Shown piece after piece: positions 55,757 to 64,000 of a DNA stretch of 64,000 nucleotides; the stretch's first letter is position 1, and each line of letters begins with the position of its first letter. The notes beneath the pieces are model-generated. The model was given only the letters and a program-made list of their open reading frames with translations. It was not told the DNA's origin and made no database searches. Source of the stretch: Hesseltinella vesiculosa. Its lineage: Eukaryota > Mucoromycota > Mucoromycetes > Mucorales > Cunninghamellaceae. Both the position numbers and the translations under genes were made by a program. The stretch is from NCBI GenBank assembly GCA_002104935.1, contig MCGT01000038.1:124001-188000 (forward strand), written 5' to 3'.

Positions 55757-57437
55757 CTATGCTACTTCTGGACAAAATCTGTTTTCGTAAAACACAAGAC
55801 CCGATGGGCTTTCGTCTCGGCACAGCGCACCCAATTGTTCGATCATCTTCAACAAATAAAAGGTAAGATACTGTGCACTTTTTTTTTTTTTACCTTGAGC
55901 TGTTCCAAGGCGATGACCAAAGACCAGTTTTCAAGTGAGGCAAGTTGAAGGGCAGTGATGTAGCCACTTTGCTTGGTATGGCGTAAGATGCGCGCAGCTG
56001 ATCGACGTTCATCCATGTCTACAGACTGGATGGTTAGAATTCCGTTGCTTTCCAGTTGGCGTACACGAAAAGGCAGCTTTAGGCGGTCGAACTGGAGGCT
56101 GGCCTTGGATATGTCCTGTGGTGAGATCAAGGCCACACCACGGGCCCGGTTGAACAGACAGTAGATATCGGTCAAGGTCCAAATATCATGCTGCTTATTG
56201 GTCATTAATTTGGTCAAGAATTCGCAGAGCTCACGAGCGAGTTCCTGGTGATAGATCGAGCCTGCCATGTCCCGCGTTACAGGATTTGTGATACCTAGAT
56301 TAACCATGTATCCGCGCAGCATCGACAGATCTTTGTCGTTGGGGTCCTTGTTTAGCTTATTCGATATCCTTTCAGCCAGGTGCACCATCTCGGTAGCCTT
56401 GGTCATTAGCTGGTCCAGGTCTTTAAACCCCTCAGTCATGGCGTCATTGTGCTCTTCTTGCATTTGGCTAATCTTTTGCTGGATTCCGAATATCCCAACA
56501 GCACGTGGTTGCTGTAGCTTCTGTTTAACCGATAGCGGCACCATGGACGTATCAGTTGCCAAGTTCCAAGCCTTGCGATCGAGCACACCTGCCAAATGTT
56601 GTGCAAACAGCTGCAAACCAGACTTGCGAAAGGCTACTTGCACGATGGCCATCGAAGGTGGTTTATTTATTGGTGAGGGCGTAGTGGCGAGTGTAGGGCC
56701 TGAAGATGACGAAGGCGAAGGCACTGGTTGGTCAGTTAATGGAGTATCGCACATTTCGCAATGAGACATGCTCTGATGATTTGTAAAGGTGCAAGACGGA
56801 CAGCTGTTATTGTTGCTCCCAGATGTGTCTTCATTTTCCTGCTTCTGATTTACCGAGGTGCGGACACCACAAAGGGTGCATTTGTCACTCAGCAAAGTGT
56901 TGTCATGTGAGCATATCGGGCATGCCCAGGTCCCAACAGTCGCTGCTACTTGAAATGTTTTGGTGGCCTGCGTTGACAATGAGTCAGATTCCAAGGCGAC
57001 CAGATCCGTGGTGCGCATTGCTATCTTCCAGATGTCCTCGTCAACTGTGAGAATCAGTTTGGGAGATGATCGTAGAAACCCGTTCTAAAAAAGACCAATA
57101 CATTATTATCCATTTTTTTTCTTTCTTTTTTTTTTTTACGTATTGCTCCATGGTCGTCACAGAGTTTAGATGTAGATCCACTGAATGCGTCTGCGGATTC
57201 TTTCTATCCACATAGATTATCCTATGGCTTGTCAAATATAATACCCCATCTTGATACCCATCTAACTTATTCTTTCTATACGAAATGAATGTAAGATTTT
57301 GATTGCTTTGTTGCTATAAATTAGATGTCTAACTTTTCATAGAGGCCACAGTTAGATTGCTGGATGAGCAGAGTTTCATTAGGTAGAAGCTCTGGTCGCT
57401 TAGAAGTATTTAAGACTGTCGGTCGAAAGAAATGCAT
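55757..57437 (-). CDS. VPS36: ESCRT-II subunit Vps36 with two NZF fingers
   Basis: Endosomal sorting of ubiquitinated cargo. It starts at 57437 (MHFFRPTVLNTSKRPELLPN, then ETLLIQQSNCGLYEK), the first strands of the GLUE domain; the next exon (about 57235-57140) gives GVLYLTSHRIIYVDRKNPQT. Two NZF-type zinc fingers interrupt the GLUE domain: WACPICSHDNTLLSDKCTLC and SCPSCTFTNHQSMSHCEMCD. The second GLUE half (SMAIVQVAFRKSGLQLFAQH) and the winged-helix region follow (DLDQLMTKATEMVHLAERIS, LYCLFNRARGVALISPQD). The last exon (55850 to 55757) encodes MIEQLGALCRDESPSGLVFY, ending FCPEVA. The two-finger arrangement is like yeast Vps36, unlike animals. Confidence 0.9.
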
Positions 57438-57485
57438 GAATAGTGTAAACAAGAAAGAAAACAGTGCTCACTTTGCCTTTATTTT

Positions 57486-58219
57486 TCAACAATCTGAAAG
57501 AACCGTAAATGTGACCTTTCCCTTTTTGGAATTGTATCCGAGCCCGATGACTTCCTCAAAGCGTTTAGCGTCGATTGAGTTGGATGCTTTAGGATGGTCT
57601 GCAAGGAGAGCCAATGCTCTTGTCCGAAGCTCAGAGATGGACATGGCGTCCTGAAAAGAGTTATGAATACGGTGAGCTCGTGTCTTTATCTTGGGATGAA
57701 GTTGTATGATACATACCTTTCTGCCTTTCAAGAGATGTTGCAACGCTGCTTCGATTTGCTTGGATTCGCTAGTGGCCAACTTCACGGATAACCAGTCACC
57801 CTTTCTTATTTTCGACTTATCTTTTTTGGCTCTCTTCATTTCATTGGCAGTGATGTCGTCGTTGGCCGATCTTTTTGCTCCGTTTGACTGCAACTGTTCC
57901 ATAATGCTTGGTGGCTGAATTTGACCTTGTTCCACCGTGTTTTCTTGTCTACTAACTGGTCCTGAATTCTTTTTGGGGGCTTTGTAGCCTTTGACGTATT
58001 TTTCGGTTTCAGTCATGCATTGATTGTGAGCATTTATTGTGTTGCGATCGAAAGTTTGGTGACAATCAATGCAAGTAAATGGGGCATGGCATCTCATTTG
58101 GTGCGCTTTGCATTTTGGCTTTTTAACAATGTCACCGCAGCCTTCACACTGGAAACTATTTATAAACGATCAATCACTTCACAAGAAAATCATAGTGCAA
58201 ATCTGTCTTACCTGACCAT
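57486..58219 (-). CDS. LYAR-type C2HC zinc-finger protein
   Basis: Nucleolar or nuclear protein of the LYAR family (cell-growth or ribosome-linked). Exon 1 (58219-58212) encodes MVS, and exon 2 opens FQCEGCGDIVKKPKCKAHQM, then RCHAPFTCIDCHQTFDRNTI, NAHNQCMTETEKYVKGYKAP. The paired CxxC...H...H/C fingers and TEKYVKG are diagnostic. A charged linker (KRAKKDKSKIRKGDW) and a C-terminal helical region (ALQHLLKGRK|DAMSISELRTRALALLADHP) follow; the latter is joined over a 60-nt intron. It ends at 57486. Confidence 0.85.
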
Positions 58220-58729
58220 TTTAAGAGAAAAAGGAAAAGTATTCAAGCCTCTTAGCAACTTTCACTTAAAATTTCGAAAAGAACCTGGGTTTCAAAAAGG
58301 GAAGAGCGGAAGCACTGGCTATCTCTTTTTGAATAGATGGTGTATTGTTGCTGATTCGGGGATCAGAGATGTAGTAACTATGTATTAAAAAGGCTTTTGG
58401 CTAGTCTCATCATGTGGTGGCGTTGTGTTTAGCGAAAAGGGATTCCAAAGCTGCGCTTTCTCAATTACCGTGGGCGACACAAAGTAGACAATGAAATGGT
58501 GAAGATACTTTTGTCAGGCTGGATTTGCTGTCAAGAATACAGTATGAAATACAGTATTTGAAGGCGGTGACTTGCTCAGTATGTTCGTCTTCCCAGAAAT
58601 GTGGTTTGACAAGGCACATTTCAAATTGAGATGAAATGACAGTATGGATATTCTCTTTGCAAAGAGTAAAAATTGCTTTGGGTTTGTAAAGAGATTTATT
58701 CACAGGTCAAAAATAAGTCATAGAAATGG
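58220..58729. other. Intergenic region with a doubtful small frame
   Basis: A minus-strand frame at 58461-58703 (80 aa, starting MNKSLYKPKAIFTLCKEN) lies just 3' of the Pop3-like gene. No homologue is recognised and codon usage is weak, so it may be 3' UTR. Confidence 0.3.
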
Positions 58730-59535
58730 CTATTGACTCTTTGATATGATTACTTTGGTATTGAATTGTTCGTAGCCTGACTGTGAAAGCCATTTTGCAT
58801 CAACAGATGGGACGCACTCTACATCTTGGCGAAAATTTACCAACTCTGAGGAACATGCCAGCTGTAAATAAAAGTGAGAATTTTGCTACGATGAAATACA
58901 TTAGCTCCGTACCTCGACAAGCATCATGGATAGTTGAGTAGTCCCTCTTCTTAATGCGATTGATATTGGCTTCTGCGCTTCTGCTGGTAACTGGACTAAC
59001 TTAACACGCGCCAATGCTGTCATTGTGAGGATATGCAAGCCTATTTGCTGGGGGAGTACATCACGCTTGCAAATAAAAACGACAGGAACATGGTCATTAG
59101 GAACAGTTGGATTGCGTATCATGCTTTCTAGGCGTTTGGTGACACTGTTAATCCCGATATGCAACAAACTACATTCTGGGGGAACAAGAGTAGAGGACGT
59201 GGCGAGATTACCACTCTGTCGTCTGTAGCGCATTCCGCGTGCGTCTTCAGCTTTTAGTAGCCTAAATACAATGAAAAAAAAATATAATATAAGAAAATAT
59301 TGTTTATGCCTACTTGAACAAACTACATCAGCAATTGGTCAAGCAATCTCAGGGACAAATCGGCTGACAAACTGGGCCTATTAATAACTGTTATTAGACA
59401 TGGAATACTTATGTGAGACATTTACCACTTGGTGATAAATGGTGTACCGAGAACACTCTTATAAACTGATCGTTTATCTTTTGATCTCTGCCTAACGCTA
59501 TCGCCATTCCCGGAAGTTGATTTTGTAGGAGTCAT
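58730..59535 (-). CDS. POP3: RNase P/MRP subunit Pop3-like
   Basis: Small protein of the RNase P/MRP ribonucleoprotein, L7Ae-related fold, nucleolar. It starts at 59535 (MTPTKSTSGNGDSVRQRSKD) and continues KRSVYKSVLGTPFITKW, the conserved N-terminal motif of Pop3. The large exon gives LLHIGINSVTKRLESMIRNP, VPVVFICKRDVLPQQIGLHI and LTMTALARVKLVQLPAEAQK, matching the L7Ae-like core (VF.C..D......LP....L......VKLVQLP). The last exon ends KVIISKSQ at 58730. Three to four exons. The assignment rests on two motifs and overall size. Confidence 0.75.
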
Positions 59536-60127
59536 CTTATAGAATAATAAAGTGGAAGAAAAAAGGTAGAAAGGTAATCCCGTAAGCCACTGCACTTTCA
59601 GTAAATCCGGAGAGCACGAATTCTAGCGTATCTCCCTTTTGCCCAGAGGACTTACCAAGCGTGGTCCCAAGTGTTAAGTCTGCTGAGTACCCACTCTGTT
59701 ACTAATGTTCACAGCATCGGCTAAATTTGGTAAATCAATAACGCTTGATATCTTTCCTAGATTGCTCCTCTATGAAGATCACCTCCCAATCCATCGATTG
59801 AAAAAAGTTATCGGTCGCCTACTGAGTAAAGCCAGGTGCAAAAATCAATGACGTTTGGTGGCCAGTGCTGTACGACAAAGCATCTTCTAATATATGCGCT
59901 TCATTATAACATCCCGAACGATGAATTGATGCAGACACTCCCGCACTATGGCCAAGGCAAGGCAGGTATACTGTTTCAACGGACAACCACTCCACACCTC
60001 GAAAGGAACACGTGAGTCGATCAGTGGCCTCCCTCCTCTCCTGACTTGAATCCTACCGATAACATCTGACTGACCCTCCTACGGATGGCAGTATTTCTTA
60101 GTTTTGATTCGCATACCGGCATTTTCT
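59536..60127. other. Intergenic region without a recognised gene
   Basis: About 600 bp, less AT-rich than other spacers. No open frame of length and no clear 5S rRNA or tRNA boxes were found by eye. Confidence 0.5.
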
Positions 60128-61125
60128 TTATTTCAGTGTGCCATTCGTCACCATTTGGAATAGGGGAAGAGGATTAGTTTGATTTTTTTCGTTACTTGTG
60201 TTGTGTTGGCTACGAAGGCTTGCTGGAGTAAAGTACCGCGCAAAAAGGTCCTGGCTACAACCCGCTTTAAAACATGCTTGCCAATCCATTTTGCCCCTAG
60301 TCTCCATTTGTGTTTCCTTGAATGAAGTAATAAAGCGTATGCCATCCACTTTTTCATTACTGTCACCACCATTACTGCCACCAATACCACAGTTCTTGGA
60401 CGATAAATTACGAATAGGAAGAGCCACTTCAAGAGATATTTCGATCGACAAATCGCTAGTGTCACCATCATCATCACACATGGCGGAAAATCCTCTCGAC
60501 TTTCTGTTGTATTCCAATGTACGGTCAATTAAGTTGCCCACCTTCGCCGTGTGTTGAACTGGTTCATCAGCGTTTGCTTGTGGTTTTCTTCAATGTGTTG
60601 TGTGGTATACGAGATTCAAAGTGGTTATTTAATCAAGTGATTGATTGGGGGACAAGAAGAGAAAATAACAATGGAGTCCTCAGATGGTGGTGGATAAATA
60701 TTGTGTTATAGGCAGGGGCTCGATAGTTGCACGAGTTATGTGAGGGCGGCTGGTTGGCTTCAAGTTCAGTTCCGATTCCACGGATTTCTTGGCGAAGGCA
60801 TAAAAAGTACAAATGAATGGGTCTTCAGGATGTGAGTGTCGCAACACGCAAGGCTGATCTTCAGTGAAGAAAATGGAGAGTGCAAGCCAAAGAGGATGCA
60901 CCCGCTTGATTAGGTAACAAGATGCATTTCTTCGCCCATAGATCTGCTGCTTGGTACAGCAGGAGATATGGCTTACTTACTTCTTGTAGGCTGAGTCCAA
61001 TAGAGTCTTGGGCTGGACTCGATGGACACAAAAGATCAAGACAATAAGTTCGCATTAGTACCTTTCAACAGTATCGGTGCTATAACACATGTCTCGTCGT
61101 AAAAATGATGCGTTCCCTATGTGCT
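60128..61125 (-). CDS. Unidentified spliced gene (C-terminal exons)
   Basis: Minus-strand exons join at good sites: HIGNASFLRRDMCYSTDTVER is followed by VQPKTLLDSAYKKQQIYGRR and NASCYLIKRVHPLWLALSIF, then DPFICTFYAFAKKSVESELN and, further 3', a 137-aa frame (60541-60128) with MGNLIDRTLEYNRKSRGFSA, DLSIEISLEVALPIRNLSS and a low-complexity Gly/Ser/Asn segment. Donors GTACTAATG and GTAAGTAAG fit. I do not recognise the family. KKQQIYGRR.ASCYL faintly recalls the QKSYG.EKRF.C motif of CSL DNA-binding proteins, but this is not enough to assign it. Confidence 0.45.
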
Positions 61126-61449
61126 GAAATTAGATCATAATAGATTGCAACGAATATTGGATCGTCAAGCGAGGAATAAGAAGCAGATCCGACCGAGAAT
61201 TATCTTTCCATTTACAATCATCGACAGCAGTATGTACAATGACGGACATCCAAGAGACTTTTCGCAATTTTGTCAACAATGGCTTCGGTTTTCACAATCG
61301 CTTTGCTAAGTTTATCGGTACTTGGAAGGTACAGGCGGCATAGCGTAAAGATTCAACGCGACTAACAAATAAGAGAGGAGAGGCACATAACTATTTCTCG
61401 AGAGCCCATTTGTTCAAATGAATCATACCGGTGCCTGAATTAGACAGTG

Positions 61450-61881
61450 TCATGGCCAACTGTTATGATTGTTGAACACACTCTTATGATAGTACCGCAC
61501 TGTGTGGGTATGAGTTCGGTATAAAAATGAGAAAAAAAATAAGCGCGTCCACTTCATTTTAATGTACGGGCTCCGTACAGTTACGTAAATTTGGGTACTC
61601 TTGTTACGCATGGATTGGGAGCTGGATTGGGTAGACTTGGTACATTTGGTGGCTCCAGCCACCTTCCGTCCTGTGATTAAGAAAAAGGCATTGCCACTCA
61701 TTGCATCTCGCAACGCTGAGAAATTTTCACGGGGAGAGCAATGCTGACATCGCGGGTTGTTGTTGGCGAACAAGCGCGAAAAAAGTATTGACTGGGTGCG
61801 AGGGAGATCGATGGACTGCGATGGATGTTGGCGAGTATCCTGTGGAATCCATGCAGTAGGGCGTCGATGGAAATCTAGCAA
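61450..61881 (-). CDS. Unidentified frame, perhaps 5' exon of the gene at 60.1-61.1 kb
   Basis: 143-aa frame: FHRRPTAWIPQDTRQHPSQS, NNPRCQHCSPRENFSALRDA, FFLITGRKVAGATKCTKST, ending in low-complexity sequence. It has a CxxC pair and Ser/Gln-rich text like a fungal regulator. It is on the same strand as, and upstream of, the preceding entry, so both may be one gene. No family is recognised. Confidence 0.35.
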   Translation of the reverse strand: MLDFHRRPTAWIPQDTRQHPSQSIDLPRTQSILFSRLFANNNPRCQHCSPRENFSALRDAMSGNAFFLITGRKVAGATKCTKSTQSSSQSMRNKSTQIYVTVRSPYIKMKWTRLFFFSFLYRTHTHTVRYYHKSVFNNHNSWP

Positions 61882-62008
61882 GTGTAGTGTTGGGTAGCTA
61901 ATCGCACAGAGGGGAAAAAAGCAAGCATCATTTTAATGCCCTTTCCATACTTAAGCACTGTCATCATCAACGTCAACATCAACTCTATTCATCTTGTCAA
62001 AAATATGG

Positions 62009-62100
62009 GTTCATGAAACGTCACCTGCTTAGTCGTTTCCAGTATATCTGAACCAAGAGCTTCGAAACATTAGTGCGAAAACCATTGATGAACATGCGAA
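62009..62100 (+). pseudogene. Relic of a Fanzor gene (N-terminal region)
   Basis: Plus-strand translation reads FMKRHLLSRFQYI, stop, TKSFETLVRKPLMN. In the intact gene at 38779-38864 the same span is FMKRHMPGHEQYTRIKSFEA, followed by FVRKPFVD. The DNA agrees too (ATGAAACG.CAC.TGC, AGCTTCGAA, GTGCGAAA.CCATT). A TGA breaks the frame and the rest is lost. Confidence 0.8.
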
Positions 62101-62198
62101 AAATATCCTCTTAGGCCCAGCCACATCACAGCTAAAATTTCTGCAACACTTCCGCCTTTCATTCTACCTCAACTAGAAAAAAAAAAAAAAAAAGTACA

Positions 62199-63877
62199 AT
62201 GGCATTTGGCATTGACAGTAACAGGAGTGCCAAAGGCACAGGTAAATCATATTACATACACAAAAGGAAAGGCACTTAGATCTCCAAGTAGTTGTTAATG
62301 ATGCAAGGCATGAAAATTTCTTGAAATGGCTAAAGAAGCATGATTTCCCTGGTACAAAATTACGATTAGCAACATTTAAAGGTAAACCATATTTGAAAAA
62401 GCATTAAATTTATAAACACGGACATTTTATGGCAGATACGGGTCGTGGTATGATGGCTACGGATGACATCGCTACTGGTGAGGTTCTTGTGCAAGTTCCA
62501 AAACGTCTGCTGATTTCTAGTAATCAGTTGCAGACGGTATACGGAGATCATTCACTCAGCCCGCACCAATTGCTTGCAGCTCATTTAATTTTGTTAAGAA
62601 GCGAAGTAAACAGCTGGTGGAAACCATACCTTGATCTCCTACCCAACCATTTCAAAACTCTGCCGGTCAATTTTTCTGAAGAGCATTCAGCGTTGCTGCC
62701 ACCATCGCTGGCAGGTAGTCCTAAAACGGAATAGAGAGCACGGTTTGAGTTATTTACGCCATACTTTATTTTTACTTCGTTAGACGAAATCCTCCAGCAG
62801 AAGAGAAAAATCCAAGACGACTTTGACGCTGTTTTGGCGTTCTTCAAGGTAAACTGTGTTATAATCTTACCTACCTTAGATAATTATAATTGAGCAAATG
62901 TAGGGTCGACAGGACATCTCACTTATCGCCACCGTCACATTGGACATGTTTAAATGGGCCTGGCTTTGTGGTAAGGTATAATCTTCATTCCACGATCCTA
63001 TATTGAATTACTTCCGTAGTAAATACACGTAGCATCCATGTCAGATCAACTAGTAGGCGAGTAAAGGACTGCGACATCGCATTGGCTCCGCTTTTAGATT
63101 TTCTTAATCATTCAAATGAAGCTCAGGCAAGATATTTTTTATGGCAATATTGACTTCTAATTGAGACCATTAGATCGAGAGTGGACTAAATTTGCATACA
63201 CAGTGCTTCGAAATCAAAACACTTACCCCGTACAAGGCAGGCGAGCAGGTTTTTATCAATTATGGGCCACACGATAATCAAGCCATTTTCCGTGAATACG
63301 GGTTTGTCCTTCCAAAGAACGGCTACAACTTTGTCAGTGTTGATAATGAAGTTTGGAAGCTTTTTGAAGAATGCGAGTCAATTCAAGATGCAAGGAGAAA
63401 AAGGCAAATATTGTGCGACTCTGGGTAATACTGACCGTTCTGGAGTATGCTAAAGACACGCTAACATATTTTAATAGTTACGAAGGGTAATCTGTGCGAT
63501 TAATTATGGGGCATGAGAAAGAAAACTAATACTGCTTGTTTAGAGACTACACTGTTAAAATGAACGACATCTCTTACCGATTGGTGTGTGCTCTAAGACT
63601 CTTAGCTACAGGCCCAAATCATCGAAAACAGATTGACTGGCAAGAGATGATTATGGGACACGCGGAGCACATCGATGACGAAAACGAGAGAAAAGTAAAC
63701 GAAATGCTCATCACTGTGTGCAGTCGTGCGTTAGCCGATTCCAAACAAAAGCATGAGCTTCTATCAACGCAAGGTACATCCATCCACCCGCTCGGTCATT
63801 TATTCTTGAATCAAATTTGGGCGGAATCAATTGCGATTCTCGAAAACGCTGTTGAGCAATCTTCAAAATGCCTGTAG
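62199..63877 (+). CDS. SET-domain protein lysine methyltransferase (SETD3/SETD4-like)
   Basis: RuBisCO-LSMT-type SET protein that methylates a protein substrate with S-adenosylmethionine. The first exon (MAFGIDSNRSAKGT) joins DLQVVNDARHENFLKWLKKH, then FPGTKLRLATFKDTGRGMMA and TDDIATGEVLVQVPKRLLIS. The SET core is split: ATVTLDMFKWAWLCVNTRSI, IALAPLLDFLNHSNEAQ (the NHS of SET motif III), and GEQVFINYGPHDNQAIFREY plus GFVLPKNGYNFVS (motif IV, YGxxxN). The C-terminal substrate-binding domain is helical (INDISYRLVCALRLL-like; HAEHIDDENERKVNEMLITV). Six to seven exons. YGPHDN..F..YGFV favours SETD4/Rkm-type over histone SET proteins. Confidence 0.85.
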
Positions 63878-64000
63878 ATCGCGTTAGTATTACAGTGCCA
63901 ATGTACTGTAGAAAATCAGGATTGATTAAAACCTGCATAATGCATGTCTAGAAAATACAGTTTATATACAGTAAACCAGCTTTGTAGTACATGCATGTTT

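Noticed and set aside
1..64000. CRISPR array or prokaryotic operon structure
   Set aside because: No regularly spaced direct repeats of CRISPR size; the only tandem arrays are a 35-bp minisatellite, a 116-bp duplication and microsatellites. Gene structure is eukaryotic throughout.

Overview
The window is fungal nuclear DNA, most likely from an early-diverging filamentous fungus of the Mucoromycota (Mucorales-like). The evidence is the dense set of protein genes broken by many short GT-AG introns (about 40-100 nt), the T/A homopolymers in introns and spacers, the single-exon pepsin-like protease, two homeodomain regulators, a PduO-type cobalamin adenosyltransferase, and a Fanzor protein of the kind I know from Mucoromycota. 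The species assignment is inference.

Left part (1-36 kb): a homeobox regulator (139-1391, -); a mitochondrial FAD-linked D-2-hydroxyglutarate/D-lactate dehydrogenase (2465-4519, +); a secreted Thr-rich protein; a DENND11/LCHN-like protein; a DUF2408 protein; the DEAD-box helicase Rok1/DDX52; a large multi-KH RNA-binding protein; a protein with a J-like domain that lacks the HPD motif; an ICMT-like membrane methyltransferase; a Rho GTPase; the DNA-repair factor Rad4/XPC; a pepsin-like aspartic protease; a divergent spliceosomal pair (PPIL1-type cyclophilin and SNIP1/Pml1-type FHA protein); a protein with two WWE-like stretches; calmodulin; and the mitochondrial insertase Cox18/Oxa2.

Accessory island (about 36.4-41.8 kb): this is the most interesting part. 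A non-autonomous DNA element of about 1.2 kb has roughly 100-bp inverted ends and a 35-bp internal minisatellite. Next comes a broken fragment resembling the splicing factor Prp6, then an apparently intact seven-exon Fanzor gene (eukaryotic TnpB relative, RNA-guided nuclease family; about 952 aa, all RuvC acidic residues and the zinc fingers present). The non-coding sequence 3' of the Fanzor frame is conserved in a second, coding-dead copy at 30.85-31.14 kb. That is where an omega-RNA/transposon right end is expected. A third Fanzor relic lies at about 62.0 kb. Degraded copies of the inverted-repeat element lie at about 8.3 and 23.3 kb. A broken primase-helicase (D5/P4 type) lies at about 33.3-33.7 kb.

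Right part (41.8-64 kb): cob(I)alamin adenosyltransferase; LUC7 (U1 snRNP) divergent from the exosome nuclease Dis3/Rrp44; a second homeodomain regulator with a long upstream region; the diphthamide enzyme Dph2 divergent from the ribosome-rescue factor Pelota/Dom34; the ESCRT-II subunit Vps36 with two NZF fingers; a LYAR-type zinc-finger protein; a Pop3-like RNase P/MRP subunit; an unidentified spliced gene; and a SET-domain lysine methyltransferase. RNA processing, translation and ribosome biogenesis dominate the housekeeping content. I saw no convincing tRNA, rRNA or CRISPR array.
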